This document shows positions 1 through 6,185 of a stretch of 15,158 nt of DNA, piece by piece. Made by a program: the position numbers and the translations under genes. Source of the stretch: UBA3210 sp963648895 (lineage in GTDB: Bacteria; Bacillota_I; Bacilli_A; RFN20; CAG-449); contig CAVJGK010000024.1 in assembly GCA_963648895.1 (NCBI GenBank), positions 1 through 15,158 on the forward strand, in the 5' to 3' direction. The notes under the pieces were generated by a model. The model made no database searches. It was not told where the DNA came from and worked only from the letters and a program-made list of their open reading frames with translations. The number at the start of each line of letters is the position of its first letter. The first letter of the stretch is position 1.

Positions 1-1
1 A

Positions 2-643
2 ATCTATGCAGATACTGGAAATAGTTTAACTTGTGGAAGAAATAATTTACAAAGAGATATTTGTTCGTGGAATGGTGATTTACAACAAGCATGTAAGTAT
101 CTTAAGGATAAAAATGTTAATTTTAATGCAAATTCTAATGCTAATACCAATTCTGAAACTAATACTAATTCGAATACTAATAAAATAAAATTTACAGATG
201 CTATTTTAAAAAATGAAGAAAGTCTATGTGGAATTGAAGATGTTATTAGTGATATCGATGCAATGAATATTACCTATACTTATATAAATAGTGAAGAGAA
301 TACTATCTCAAATGCTATATCTGCATATTATTCTTTAATTGATGATAATAAGACTTTTAGATATAAAATGTTTATTGATAGTGTTATTATCGATGAAGAA
401 GATCATATTGATACTTATTCAAAATTAGAAAGATTTAAGCATGAAATATATTTTCAATTTAATTTAAAAGAGGAAAATAATCAAATTTGTGACTCTCAAA
501 ATTACTTACCAATTGAGCCAGTTCATGCGTTAATGAAAGATGATTATATTTCATTAAATAATGATGGAATGCCATCTTTTGAAATTAGAAAATTTGTTAC
601 AAGTGGCTTTATTGATTTTGTATTAGATAATATCGTTGAATAA
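2..643 (+). CDS. 3' part of an unrecognised protein gene, entering from the left edge
   Basis: The reading frame is open from base 2 to the TAA at 641-643 (213 codons in the window) and has no start that must be used, so the gene begins upstream of the window. The ATG at 263 lies inside this frame, has no ribosome binding site, and is unlikely to be the true start. The visible protein has three parts. First is a Cys-containing stretch with the motif WNGDLQQACKYLK (about bases 68-106). Next is a low-complexity Asn/Ser/Thr linker (about bases 119-181) in which nearly every second residue is Asn. Last is an acidic, soluble C-terminal domain of about 150 residues with no membrane segment. I do not recognise the family. 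The two lipoprotein genes behind it start 14 and 562 bases after its stop on the same strand, so the three probably form one transcription unit. The reading frame is certain; the function is unknown. Confidence 0.8.
   Translation: MYADTGNSLTCGRNNLQRDICSWNGDLQQACKYLKDKNVNFNANSNANTNSETNTNSNTNKIKFTDAILKNEESLCGIEDVISDIDAMNITYTYINSEENTISNAISAYYSLIDDNKTFRYKMFIDSVIIDEEDHIDTYSKLERFKHEIYFQFNLKEENNQICDSQNYLPIEPVHALMKDDYISLNNDGMPSFEIRKFVTSGFIDFVLDNIVE
119..181 (+). repeat. Asn-rich low-complexity linker coding repeat
   Basis: Inside the left-edge gene, AAT codons alternate with Ala, Ser, Thr or Glu codons, giving an N-x-N-x pattern over about 20 residues. It is an imperfect 6-base periodicity. In the protein this would be a flexible hydrophilic spacer between two folded parts. 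No function beyond that can be read from the sequence. Confidence 0.7.
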
Positions 644-657
644 CAAGGAGGCAATTT

Positions 658-1185
658 ATGAAATGGAAAAAATATATTTTAGTACTTTTTGTATTATTAT
701 CATGTGTTTCTTGTGGAAAATATGATAGGCGATATAATGAATTTTATTTCCGGTCTTCAATTCATTATTTTCTTGGTGATTATAAAATCAAAACATTATG
801 GATTAGATACTATGATGAAGAAAATGATAATTATATGAATTATAAAACCAATAATGATTTAGTAAAATTACTAAGAAATGCTACTTATAGTGAAATAGAA
901 AATGTAGATGTGAATGAACGAAGTTTAAATTATCTATTTTTTAGTGATGATATACCTGAAGATCATTTGGATTATTATTTGGAATATAAATATTTTTTTT
1001 ATCCTAATAATATAATTAGTGTCTGTCATGAATATGAATATGTAAATGATAATTTATTTTTTCCTAATTGTTATTATATTCATCAATATGTGGAAAGATT
1101 TTATAGTGTCGCCGAAGAAGATTATAACAATATAATTAGCGAAGTTAATAAATTATTATCTTATTGTAGATGTTGTGAAAATTAA
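658..1185 (+). CDS. Small predicted lipoprotein A, family not recognised
   Basis: A 175-residue protein with an N-terminal lipoprotein-type signal: a Lys-rich start (MKWKK), a hydrophobic run to about residue 14, then Cys16 and Cys19. By comparison with its neighbour, Cys19 (context SCVSCG) is the more likely lipidated residue. The mature part is rich in Tyr, Asp, Glu and Asn, has no further membrane segment, and ends in a Cys-rich tail (CRCCEN). The start is well supported: AAGGAGG at 645-651, six bases before the ATG. The next gene encodes a paralog, with matching C-terminal segments EDYNNIISEV here and EDYQNIMDEI there, each followed by a Cys-rich tail. Base composition is extreme (bases 961-1020 have only 9 G or C). 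It is predicted to be anchored outside the cytoplasmic membrane. Function is unknown. Confidence 0.75.
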   Translation: MKWKKYILVLFVLLSCVSCGKYDRRYNEFYFRSSIHYFLGDYKIKTLWIRYYDEENDNYMNYKTNNDLVKLLRNATYSEIENVDVNERSLNYLFFSDDIPEDHLDYYLEYKYFFYPNNIISVCHEYEYVNDNLFFPNCYYIHQYVERFYSVAEEDYNNIISEVNKLLSYCRCCEN

Positions 1186-1205
1186 TATAATGGTGGTGAG
1201 TGATA

Positions 1206-1718
1206 ATGATTAAAAAATTAAAAATTATTTTAAGTATATTTGTTGTGTCTAACTGCTTATTTTCATGTGGCAATAGTAGTAAGACAAGTTATGATTCTTC
1301 TTTTCGCCAAAGTTTAGAAGAACTTGATTTAATAAACATGTTTTTAAATAAAAAAGATGATGAAGTATATAAAATTCCAGTTGAAAATGAAGAATATAAT
1401 GATACTGAATATCATAAAGATACATCGAATAAATTATATAATTTACTTTGCAAAATAAATTATGAATTGATAGATAAAAAAATTAAGTTAAATGTTAACT
1501 TTGATGAATCAGAAATAATTTATAAAACTAATGAATGTGCATATACAGTTTATTTATTTAGTAATGATGATTTATATGGAGTATCAGTTAATTATAAAGT
1601 GACTTATAATGCATATACTTATGGTACGTATCAACGTTATAAAGTCACTAGCGAAGATTATCAAAATATAATGGATGAGATTTCAATTATTAAAAATACA
1701 TGTTGGTGTGAAGCATAA
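1206..1718 (+). CDS. Small predicted lipoprotein B, paralog of the preceding gene
   Basis: A 170-residue protein counted from the ATG at 1206. A GTG at 1200 in the same frame is possible, but it sits inside the purine-rich GGTGGTGAG (1192-1200), which is better placed as the ribosome binding site for 1206. The N-terminus is a lipoprotein signal: KK, a hydrophobic stretch, then the lipobox LFSC followed by Gly. The mature part is acidic and soluble. Its end (EDYQNIMDEI, then a tail with CWCEA) matches the end of the preceding lipoprotein in sequence and position, so the two are tandem duplicates that have diverged strongly. The gap between them is 20 bases, so they are probably co-transcribed. 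No terminator hairpin is visible behind it. Tandem small lipoproteins behind a linker-containing gene could be immunity or accessory proteins, but nothing in the sequence proves this. Confidence 0.72.
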   Translation: MIKKLKIILSIFVVSNCLFSCGNSSKTSYDSSFRQSLEELDLINMFLNKKDDEVYKIPVENEEYNDTEYHKDTSNKLYNLLCKINYELIDKKIKLNVNFDESEIIYKTNECAYTVYLFSNDDLYGVSVNYKVTYNAYTYGTYQRYKVTSEDYQNIMDEISIIKNTCWCEA

Positions 1719-1744
1719 TTTGGACTAATAAAATAATTAATCTA

Positions 1745-1773
1745 TAAACAATTTTTTAAATTTATGTTAAAAT
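1745..1773 (+). promoter_or_regulatory. Candidate promoter of the kdgK operon
   Basis: An extended -10 element, TGtTAAAAT (1765-1773), lies 17 bases downstream of TAAACA (1745-1750), a 4 of 6 match to the -35 consensus. It precedes the kinase gene by about 40 bases. Spacing and the extended -10 make this a good sigma-A-type candidate. The transcription start would fall near 1780, inside the palindrome at 1777-1784. Confidence 0.5.
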
Positions 1774-1776
1774 AGA

Positions 1777-1787
1777 TGTATACAAGT
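1777..1787 (+). promoter_or_regulatory. Candidate operator, TGTATACA palindrome
   Basis: The perfect 8-base palindrome TGTATACA (1777-1784) continues as GTATACAAGT (1778-1787), immediately after the -10 box, where a repressor would block initiation. The same ten bases GTATACAAGT occur on the minus strand at 6097-6106, upstream of the MATE-esterase gene. E. coli uronate regulators of the GntR/FadR type (UxuR, ExuR) use sites with a TGGTATACCA core, so a related regulator is plausible. No regulator gene lies in the window. Confidence 0.35.
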
Positions 1788-1810
1788 AATTATCGAAGTA
1801 AGGAGTAATT

Positions 1811-2836
1811 ATGAGAAAGAAAGAAAAAATAGTCGCATTTGGAGAAATTATGCTTAGATTAACTCCACCAGACTACACAACTATCTCACAAGCAAGAAGT
1901 TATGTCGCAAATTATGGAGGAGGAGAAGCAAACGTTTTAGTCTCTTTATCTCACTTAGGACATAATACAAGTTTTTTAACAAAACTACCTGATAACCAAT
2001 TAGGTGATGCTGCAATTAAGCATTTAAAAGGCCATGGTGTTGATACAAGCTACATCGCTCGTGGATCTTCCAATATTGGTATGTACTTTGTTGAAACAGG
2101 CTTTGGAGGTCGTCCAAGTAAAGTTGTATACAATAGAAAACATTCATCTGTTACAAGAATTATGAAAGATGATTTAGATTATGATGCAATCTTTAAAGAT
2201 GCAACATGGTTCCATATCTCTGGTATTACATTAGCCTTAGGACCAAAAGTAAGAGATGTTGCTTTTAAATGTTTAGAAGCATGTAAGAAATATGGTGTAA
2301 CAGTTAGCTTTGACTTTAACTATCGTTCCAAATTATGGACAATTGAAGAATCTAGACCTTATTTTAAAAAGGTTATTCCATATGTTGATATCTTATTTGG
2401 TAATTATTTTGATATTCATGAAATTCTTGAATATAACCTCGATGTTATTCCTGAAGATAACATTGAAAAGAAGATTGAAATTTCTAAATTAATCATGTCA
2501 AAAACAAAGATTAAATATGTCTTCTCAACTGAAAGAATTGTTCATACTGCCGCGGATAATGAATTAACATCTTATTGCGTTTGCAAAGATGGATCAATTA
2601 AGACTGATGGACCAATTAGATTTAGCGTCTATGATCGTATCGGTGGTGGTGATGCATTTGCAAGTGGTGTCATCCATGGATTAATAAAAAACTTTGATAA
2701 TCCACATTATGCATTACAATTTGGCTTAGCTACTTCAATTTTAAAACACACATTATTTGGTGATGTTTCTACTTTAAGCGTTCAAGAAGTTGAAGATTTT
2801 ATTAAAACAAGAGGTAACGCTGCTGTTCAAAGATAA
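1811..2836 (+). CDS. kdgK: 2-keto-3-deoxygluconate kinase (PfkB family)
   Basis: A PfkB/ribokinase-family sugar kinase of 341 residues, the usual length for KDG kinases. It phosphorylates 2-keto-3-deoxygluconate to KDPG with ATP in the cytoplasm, the step after altronate (or mannonate) dehydratase. The first family signature is the Gly-rich segment YGGGEANVLVSLSHLG (residues 35-50). The second holds the catalytic base Asp281 in RIGGGDAFASG. GEIMLRL near the start and FNYRSKLW (about residues 169-176) are typical of KDG kinases rather than fructokinases or ribokinases. The start is supported by AAGGAG at 1800-1805, five bases before the ATG. It leads an operon with a HIT protein and a YhcH-like protein, and uxaB and uxaA lie about 5 kb downstream, which strengthens the substrate call. 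Another keto-deoxy sugar substrate cannot be excluded. Confidence 0.88.
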   Translation: MRKKEKIVAFGEIMLRLTPPDYTTISQARSYVANYGGGEANVLVSLSHLGHNTSFLTKLPDNQLGDAAIKHLKGHGVDTSYIARGSSNIGMYFVETGFGGRPSKVVYNRKHSSVTRIMKDDLDYDAIFKDATWFHISGITLALGPKVRDVAFKCLEACKKYGVTVSFDFNYRSKLWTIEESRPYFKKVIPYVDILFGNYFDIHEILEYNLDVIPEDNIEKKIEISKLIMSKTKIKYVFSTERIVHTAADNELTSYCVCKDGSIKTDGPIRFSVYDRIGGGDAFASGVIHGLIKNFDNPHYALQFGLATSILKHTLFGDVSTLSVQEVEDFIKTRGNAAVQR

Positions 2837-2853
2837 ATAGGAGAAAAAAAGAA

Positions 2854-3297
2854 ATGAAACTTGAAACATGTCCTTATTGCTCAAGAGGACCAAAATTAGC
2901 AGAATTTGGCTATATCGCATACAAAACTGAAACATCAATTGTTATTGTATTTAAAGAACAATCACATCCAGGTAGATTAATTGTTGCTTATAGAAATGAC
3001 CATATTGCAGAAATTACAGATTTAAGCGATAAGGAAAGAGATGCATTTATGAAAGATGTATCAGATGCAGCAAAATGCATTAAGAAAGTATATAACCCAG
3101 ATCGTATCAACTATGGTGCATATGGTGATACATTAGGTCATTTACATTATCATTTATGCCCAAAATATAAAGATGATTATGAATGGGGTGGAATCTTCTT
3201 AATGAATCCACATTTACATGATATCAACAATGATGAATGTGAAATTATCGCTGAAAAAATAAGAGCAGCTTATGAAGAAGTAAAGGAAGGAAAATAA
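2854..3297 (+). CDS. HIT (histidine triad) family protein
   Basis: A 147-residue HIT-domain protein. The histidine triad is H96-L-H98-Y-H100 in the segment GDTLGHLHYHLCPKY. In HIT enzymes the central His is the nucleophile that forms a covalent nucleotidyl intermediate. CPYC (Cys6, Cys9) near the N-terminus, with His50 and His96 further on, resembles the zinc site of some HIT proteins. Family members hydrolyse adenylated or other nucleotidylated small molecules or dinucleotide polyphosphates, or transfer nucleotides (GalT branch). The substrate here cannot be read. The gene lies 17 bases after kdgK and one base before the YhcH-like gene, so all three are surely co-transcribed. This suggests a link to sugar-acid metabolism that I cannot define. 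Family call is firm, function open. Confidence 0.88.
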   Translation: MKLETCPYCSRGPKLAEFGYIAYKTETSIVIVFKEQSHPGRLIVAYRNDHIAEITDLSDKERDAFMKDVSDAAKCIKKVYNPDRINYGAYGDTLGHLHYHLCPKYKDDYEWGGIFLMNPHLHDINNDECEIIAEKIRAAYEEVKEGK

Positions 3298-3298
3298 T

Positions 3299-3760
3299 AT
3301 GTTAAACGGATTATTATCAACATTAAAAGATTATAAAGGCTTACACGAAGGTCTTGCAGAAGTTATTGATTATTTATTATCTCATGACTTAGAAGCTTTA
3401 CCAGTAGGTAAAACAGTTGTCAACGCAGACAAAGATATCACAATTACAAAATTAGTATATTTTGGAAAAGAAGAAGGACAAGCATTCCCAGAAGAACATA
3501 GAAACCACTTAGATATGCAAATTGTTTTACACGGTAGAGAAATTGCATATTTCGATTATTTAAAACCAGAATGTGAAGAACACATTCATACTCCATATAA
3601 CGCAGAAAAAGACGTTATTAAATATGATGTACCATTAAGACATAAAGTTATTATGGACAATGAAAACTTCACATTATTCACTCCATCAGATGTTCACCTT
3701 CCAAGCATGAAAATCGATGATGAAGAAATTACAAAATTAGTTATTAAAGTAAGAATCTAA
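3299..3760 (+). CDS. YhcH/YjgK/YiaL (TabA/NanQ-like) family protein
   Basis: A 153-residue cupin-like protein of the YhcH/YjgK/YiaL family. The family pattern is visible: E-E-H-R-N-H-L-D (residues 65-72), the turn LHGRE (to Glu81), and FTPSDVHLP with His133, which together form the predicted metal site. Members occur in operons for sialic acid, gulonate, alginate and uronate use. E. coli NanQ speeds anomer interconversion of sialic acid, so an anomerase or mutarotase acting on a uronate or keto-sugar acid is the likely role (inference). The start ATG overlaps nothing but comes one base after the HIT gene's stop, with AAGGAAGG at 3282-3289 as the ribosome binding site inside the end of that gene, so the two are translationally coupled. 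It closes the kdgK operon; a hairpin terminator follows 20 bases later. Confidence 0.85.
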   Translation: MLNGLLSTLKDYKGLHEGLAEVIDYLLSHDLEALPVGKTVVNADKDITITKLVYFGKEEGQAFPEEHRNHLDMQIVLHGREIAYFDYLKPECEEHIHTPYNAEKDVIKYDVPLRHKVIMDNENFTLFTPSDVHLPSMKIDDEEITKLVIKVRI

Positions 3761-3779
3761 GGTATAGAATTTCAATATA

Positions 3780-3810
3780 AAAAGCTGTTGCTTACTAGGC
3801 AACAGCTTTT
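3780..3810. terminator. Bidirectional intrinsic terminator between convergent genes
   Basis: A perfect 12-base stem: AAAAGCTGTTGC (3780-3791) pairs with GCAACAGCTTTT (3799-3810) around a 7-base loop. The stem ends in T-run and A-run on the two sides, so it can stop the kdgK operon on the plus strand and the MATE-esterase gene (ending at 3820) on the minus strand. Confidence 0.9.
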
Positions 3811-3819
3811 AAAATGCTC

Positions 3820-6021
3820 TTAATTATTGTTTAACACTTTCTTAATGAAAGCATCGACTTTATTTGGCCAAGATTGAACTTCTGGAATAACATAAGATGT
3901 ATCTCCATCTTTGATTGCAGTTTCATCGGCAAGCGCTAATCCATGTTTACCATGAGGATATAATTCCATTTCGTGATAAACATTATTTTTTGTTAATGCT
4001 TCTTCCATTCTTATAGTGTTAGAAGGAGGAACGGCTTGATCTTCTAAAGTGGTCCAAATATAAGTAGGAGGAGTAGTTGGTGTAACTCTATTATCAATAG
4101 AGAAGTTATGTTGATATTCTTTATCATCTTTATATTTACCTAAGAAATTATCTTTTGTACCTTGATGAGTTTCTTTTTCTAAATTGATAACTGGATAACA
4201 TAATATCATACCTTTTAATAAATGAGAATTGATATCAGTGCCTCCAATTCCGGCAAGATGACCTCCAGCAGAGAATCCCATAATGAACATATTTTTAAAT
4301 TTAGTTGATAAATAAATAATCGCTGTATTAACTTCATCTTTTTGTACTGGATAAGAATATTTAGGTCCTAATGAATAAGATAATATTGCAGTGTTATAGC
4401 CTAAAGAAATAAATTTATCGGATACTGGTTTACCTTCACGAGGAGATAAATGGCCATATCCTCCACCCGGAATAATTAATATACATGGTTTATTTTCATA
4501 TAAATTGTTTATTTCTAAGCATGCTTGTTTGCATGAAGGTTGTTGATCTTTTAAATAAATCTTTTCATGTTTTCTAACAAGGATACCATTGATTTCATGC
4601 ATTTCTGGTTCAGGGTCACTAAAGCGCATACCTTTATATCCTTTCATCTTTGTTTTAATCATAAATATAGTAAATATAATAATAGATAATATCGCGATGG
4701 AAATGTTAGATATTCCCATTGAAATACCGGCAGATTCACTGCCTAAATCAGTAAATGTTTGTAAGAACCATAATGTACCAATTCTAGTTGCGATTCTTAA
4801 TAAATTGTTGATAGTCGCTAAAAAGGTTTGACCATATCCATATAAGAAACCTAAAACTACTGCAACTATCGCTAAAGCTGGGATCGAAAGACAATCATAA
4901 TAGAAAATACCTTTAATCATTTCTTGGTATTCAATGATTTGATCAGCATAATCTGGATTAGTATTGGCAAATAAGCCAACGATTTGATCTAAGAAGAATA
5001 CTCTAACAACTAAAAATCCAATTAATGACCAAGTAAATAACATCGCACAACTAATGAAGAATGTCTTAAGACATCTTTTCATATTGCCATTACCTAAGTT
5101 TTGAGAAACGATACTTGATTCTGAATCTTCGAATGCATTACCTGGGTTAGTGATTAATCCCGAGATATTATTCGATACACCTAAAGCACCAACTGTTAAT
5201 GAACCATATACTTTACACATCGCATTAACACCGACTTTACCTAAAGAAATAACAAATTTACCTAAGAATAATGGGAAGGAAATAATTAATATTTTTTTAA
5301 CATAGGACCATTTTAATGATAAAGATTTAAATTCAATTCTAAATACATTCGATGGCCTAAATAAATAATAACAACCTAGAACTGTCATAAATAATTGTGA
5401 TACGATACTTGCAAGTTCAATATATGTCATATCATCAACTTTTAATCCGTAAACTAATAAAGCATTCAACGCTATTTTAATTGCCATCATAATTAAATTA
5501 CCAATTAAAATAATCTTGGTATTACCTTTGGATTTTTCTAAAGCAATAAAGATATTGTTAATCGCGATTAATACTTGTTCGACTAATTGTAATCTAAAAT
5601 AGTTACTTGATACTTGGATGATATCATCATTACATCCACATAATTTCATAATAGGTATCGCAAGAGGTAACATGACTCCTAAGATCAAAGCAATAATTAT
5701 TAAATTAATCGTAAACATGACATTGGAAGTCTTTTTAGCTTCATTAATTTCTCCGGCTCCATAATGTCGAGAAACAATAATTGCTCCCCCACTGGCAAGA
5801 CCACCACCTAAAGAAGAAATTAACGCCTTTACTTGGGCTAAAGTAGCCCCAGCACTAGAAGCAACTGGGCTAACATAAGCCAGCATTATCGCGTCTAATA
5901 ACGAATAAACAGAATTGATAAATTGGTATAAAAATAATGGGGCAGTAATAGAAAAAACAACTACCCATAAATCAGAAGTAAGAATTTTTCTTCTTTGTTT
6001 TTCGTCTATTTTTTTAGCCAT
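3820..6021 (-). CDS. MATE-type multidrug/organic-compound exporter fused to an alpha/beta-hydrolase esterase
   Basis: One uninterrupted frame of 733 residues encodes two complete modules. Residues about 15-460 form a MATE-like transporter with about 12 hydrophobic segments (roughly 18-40, 50-80, 100-127, 145-165, 170-192, 200-221, 242-262, 275-292, 320-345, 372-398, 405-422, 436-457), the full length of a free MATE protein. Residues about 480-733 form an alpha/beta-hydrolase of the acetyl-/feruloyl-esterase (BD-FAE-like) kind: oxyanion-loop PGGGYG (518-523), nucleophile Ser584 in GFSAGGH, Asp661 in LEDQAVP, and His693 in HGKHG. All catalytic residues are present. With 12 helices both termini should face the cytoplasm, so the esterase would act inside. 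AGGGAGG precedes the ATG by about 13 bases, a long spacer. The gene is flanked by two uronate operons. A working guess is that it removes acyl or phenolic groups from imported plant sugars and exports the acid; the substrate is not shown. Each half alone is a firm family call; the coupling is inference. Confidence 0.85.
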   Translation of the reverse strand: MAKKIDEKQRRKILTSDLWVVVFSITAPLFLYQFINSVYSLLDAIMLAYVSPVASSAGATLAQVKALISSLGGGLASGGAIIVSRHYGAGEINEAKKTSNVMFTINLIIIALILGVMLPLAIPIMKLCGCNDDIIQVSSNYFRLQLVEQVLIAINNIFIALEKSKGNTKIILIGNLIMMAIKIALNALLVYGLKVDDMTYIELASIVSQLFMTVLGCYYLFRPSNVFRIEFKSLSLKWSYVKKILIISFPLFLGKFVISLGKVGVNAMCKVYGSLTVGALGVSNNISGLITNPGNAFEDSESSIVSQNLGNGNMKRCLKTFFISCAMLFTWSLIGFLVVRVFFLDQIVGLFANTNPDYADQIIEYQEMIKGIFYYDCLSIPALAIVAVVLGFLYGYGQTFLATINNLLRIATRIGTLWFLQTFTDLGSESAGISMGISNISIAILSIIIFTIFMIKTKMKGYKGMRFSDPEPEMHEINGILVRKHEKIYLKDQQPSCKQACLEINNLYENKPCILIIPGGGYGHLSPREGKPVSDKFISLGYNTAILSYSLGPKYSYPVQKDEVNTAIIYLSTKFKNMFIMGFSAGGHLAGIGGTDINSHLLKGMILCYPVINLEKETHQGTKDNFLGKYKDDKEYQHNFSIDNRVTPTTPPTYIWTTLEDQAVPPSNTIRMEEALTKNNVYHEMELYPHGKHGLALADETAIKDGDTSYVIPEVQSWPNKVDAFIKKVLNNN

Positions 6022-6069
6022 ATTATTATTTATACCTCCCTAAGCAGTTATTATTTTAAATCTTATATT

Positions 6070-6097
6070 ATTATACATTCAAGCAAGAATTTAGAAA
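6070..6097 (-). promoter_or_regulatory. Candidate promoter of the MATE-esterase gene
   Basis: On the minus strand a perfect TATAAT -10 box (6075 down to 6070), preceded by TG, lies 16 bases from a weak -35-like TTTCTA (6097 down to 6092). Transcription would start near 6063, about 40 bases before the start codon. Confidence 0.4.
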
Positions 6098-6106
6098 CTT
6101 GTATAC
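6097..6106 (-). promoter_or_regulatory. Candidate operator, GTATACAAGT motif shared with kdgK
   Basis: The minus strand reads GTATACAAGT here, identical over ten bases to 1778-1787 in front of kdgK. It abuts the -35 region of the MATE-esterase promoter and lies upstream of the divergent ABC-ATPase operon, so one regulator could act on both directions. Confidence 0.33.
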
Positions 6107-6117
6107 TAACTTTATGT

Positions 6118-6134
6118 TTGTGCAAGGGGCACAA
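6118..6134. promoter_or_regulatory. Inverted repeat in the divergent promoter region
   Basis: TTGTGC (6118-6123) and GCACAA (6129-6134) form a perfect 6-base inverted repeat with a 5-base spacer. It sits where the -35 region of the downstream operon should be. The nearest -10 candidates (TATAAT at 6152-6157 and again at 6157-6162) lack a recognisable -35, which would fit an activator-dependent promoter or a repressor site. Confidence 0.4.
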
Positions 6135-6151
6135 TGCATAAATTTTTATTA

Positions 6152-6162
6152 TATAATATAAT
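6152..6162 (+). promoter_or_regulatory. Candidate -10 box(es) for the ATPase-uxaB-uxaA operon
   Basis: Two overlapping TATAAT hexamers (6152-6157 and 6157-6162) lie 24-34 bases before the ATPase start codon, with AAAGGAG (6171-6177) as its ribosome binding site. No good -35 box is found 15-19 bases upstream. In such an AT-rich spacer a chance match is possible. Confidence 0.35.
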
Positions 6163-6185
6163 ATTATCGCAAAGGAGTTTTAATA

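Noticed and set aside
119..181. CRISPR or mobile-element repeat
   Set aside because: The periodicity is a 6-base codon pattern inside a reading frame, with no 25-40 base repeats or spacers. I noticed no CRISPR array, transposase or insertion-sequence ends elsewhere in the window.
263..643. A separate 126-residue gene starting at ATG 263
   Set aside because: The same frame is open back to base 2 and there is no ribosome binding site before 263, so this is the tail of a longer gene.
1200..1205. GTG at 1200 as the start of lipoprotein B
   Set aside because: It overlaps the purine-rich GGTGGTGAG that best serves as the binding site for the ATG at 1206.
2124..2133. Perfect TTGTATACAA palindrome as a third operator
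   Set aside because: It lies well inside kdgK and its bases encode conserved Val-Tyr-Asn residues; the GTATAC core is expected several times by chance in 15 kb of this composition.
4589..4831. Short plus-strand open frame antisense to the MATE-esterase
   Set aside because: It has no ribosome binding site or recognisable domain and is the shadow of a hydrophobic coding region on the other strand; similar shadows within uxaA, the ABC ATPase, the TIM-barrel gene and PFOR were dropped for the same reason.
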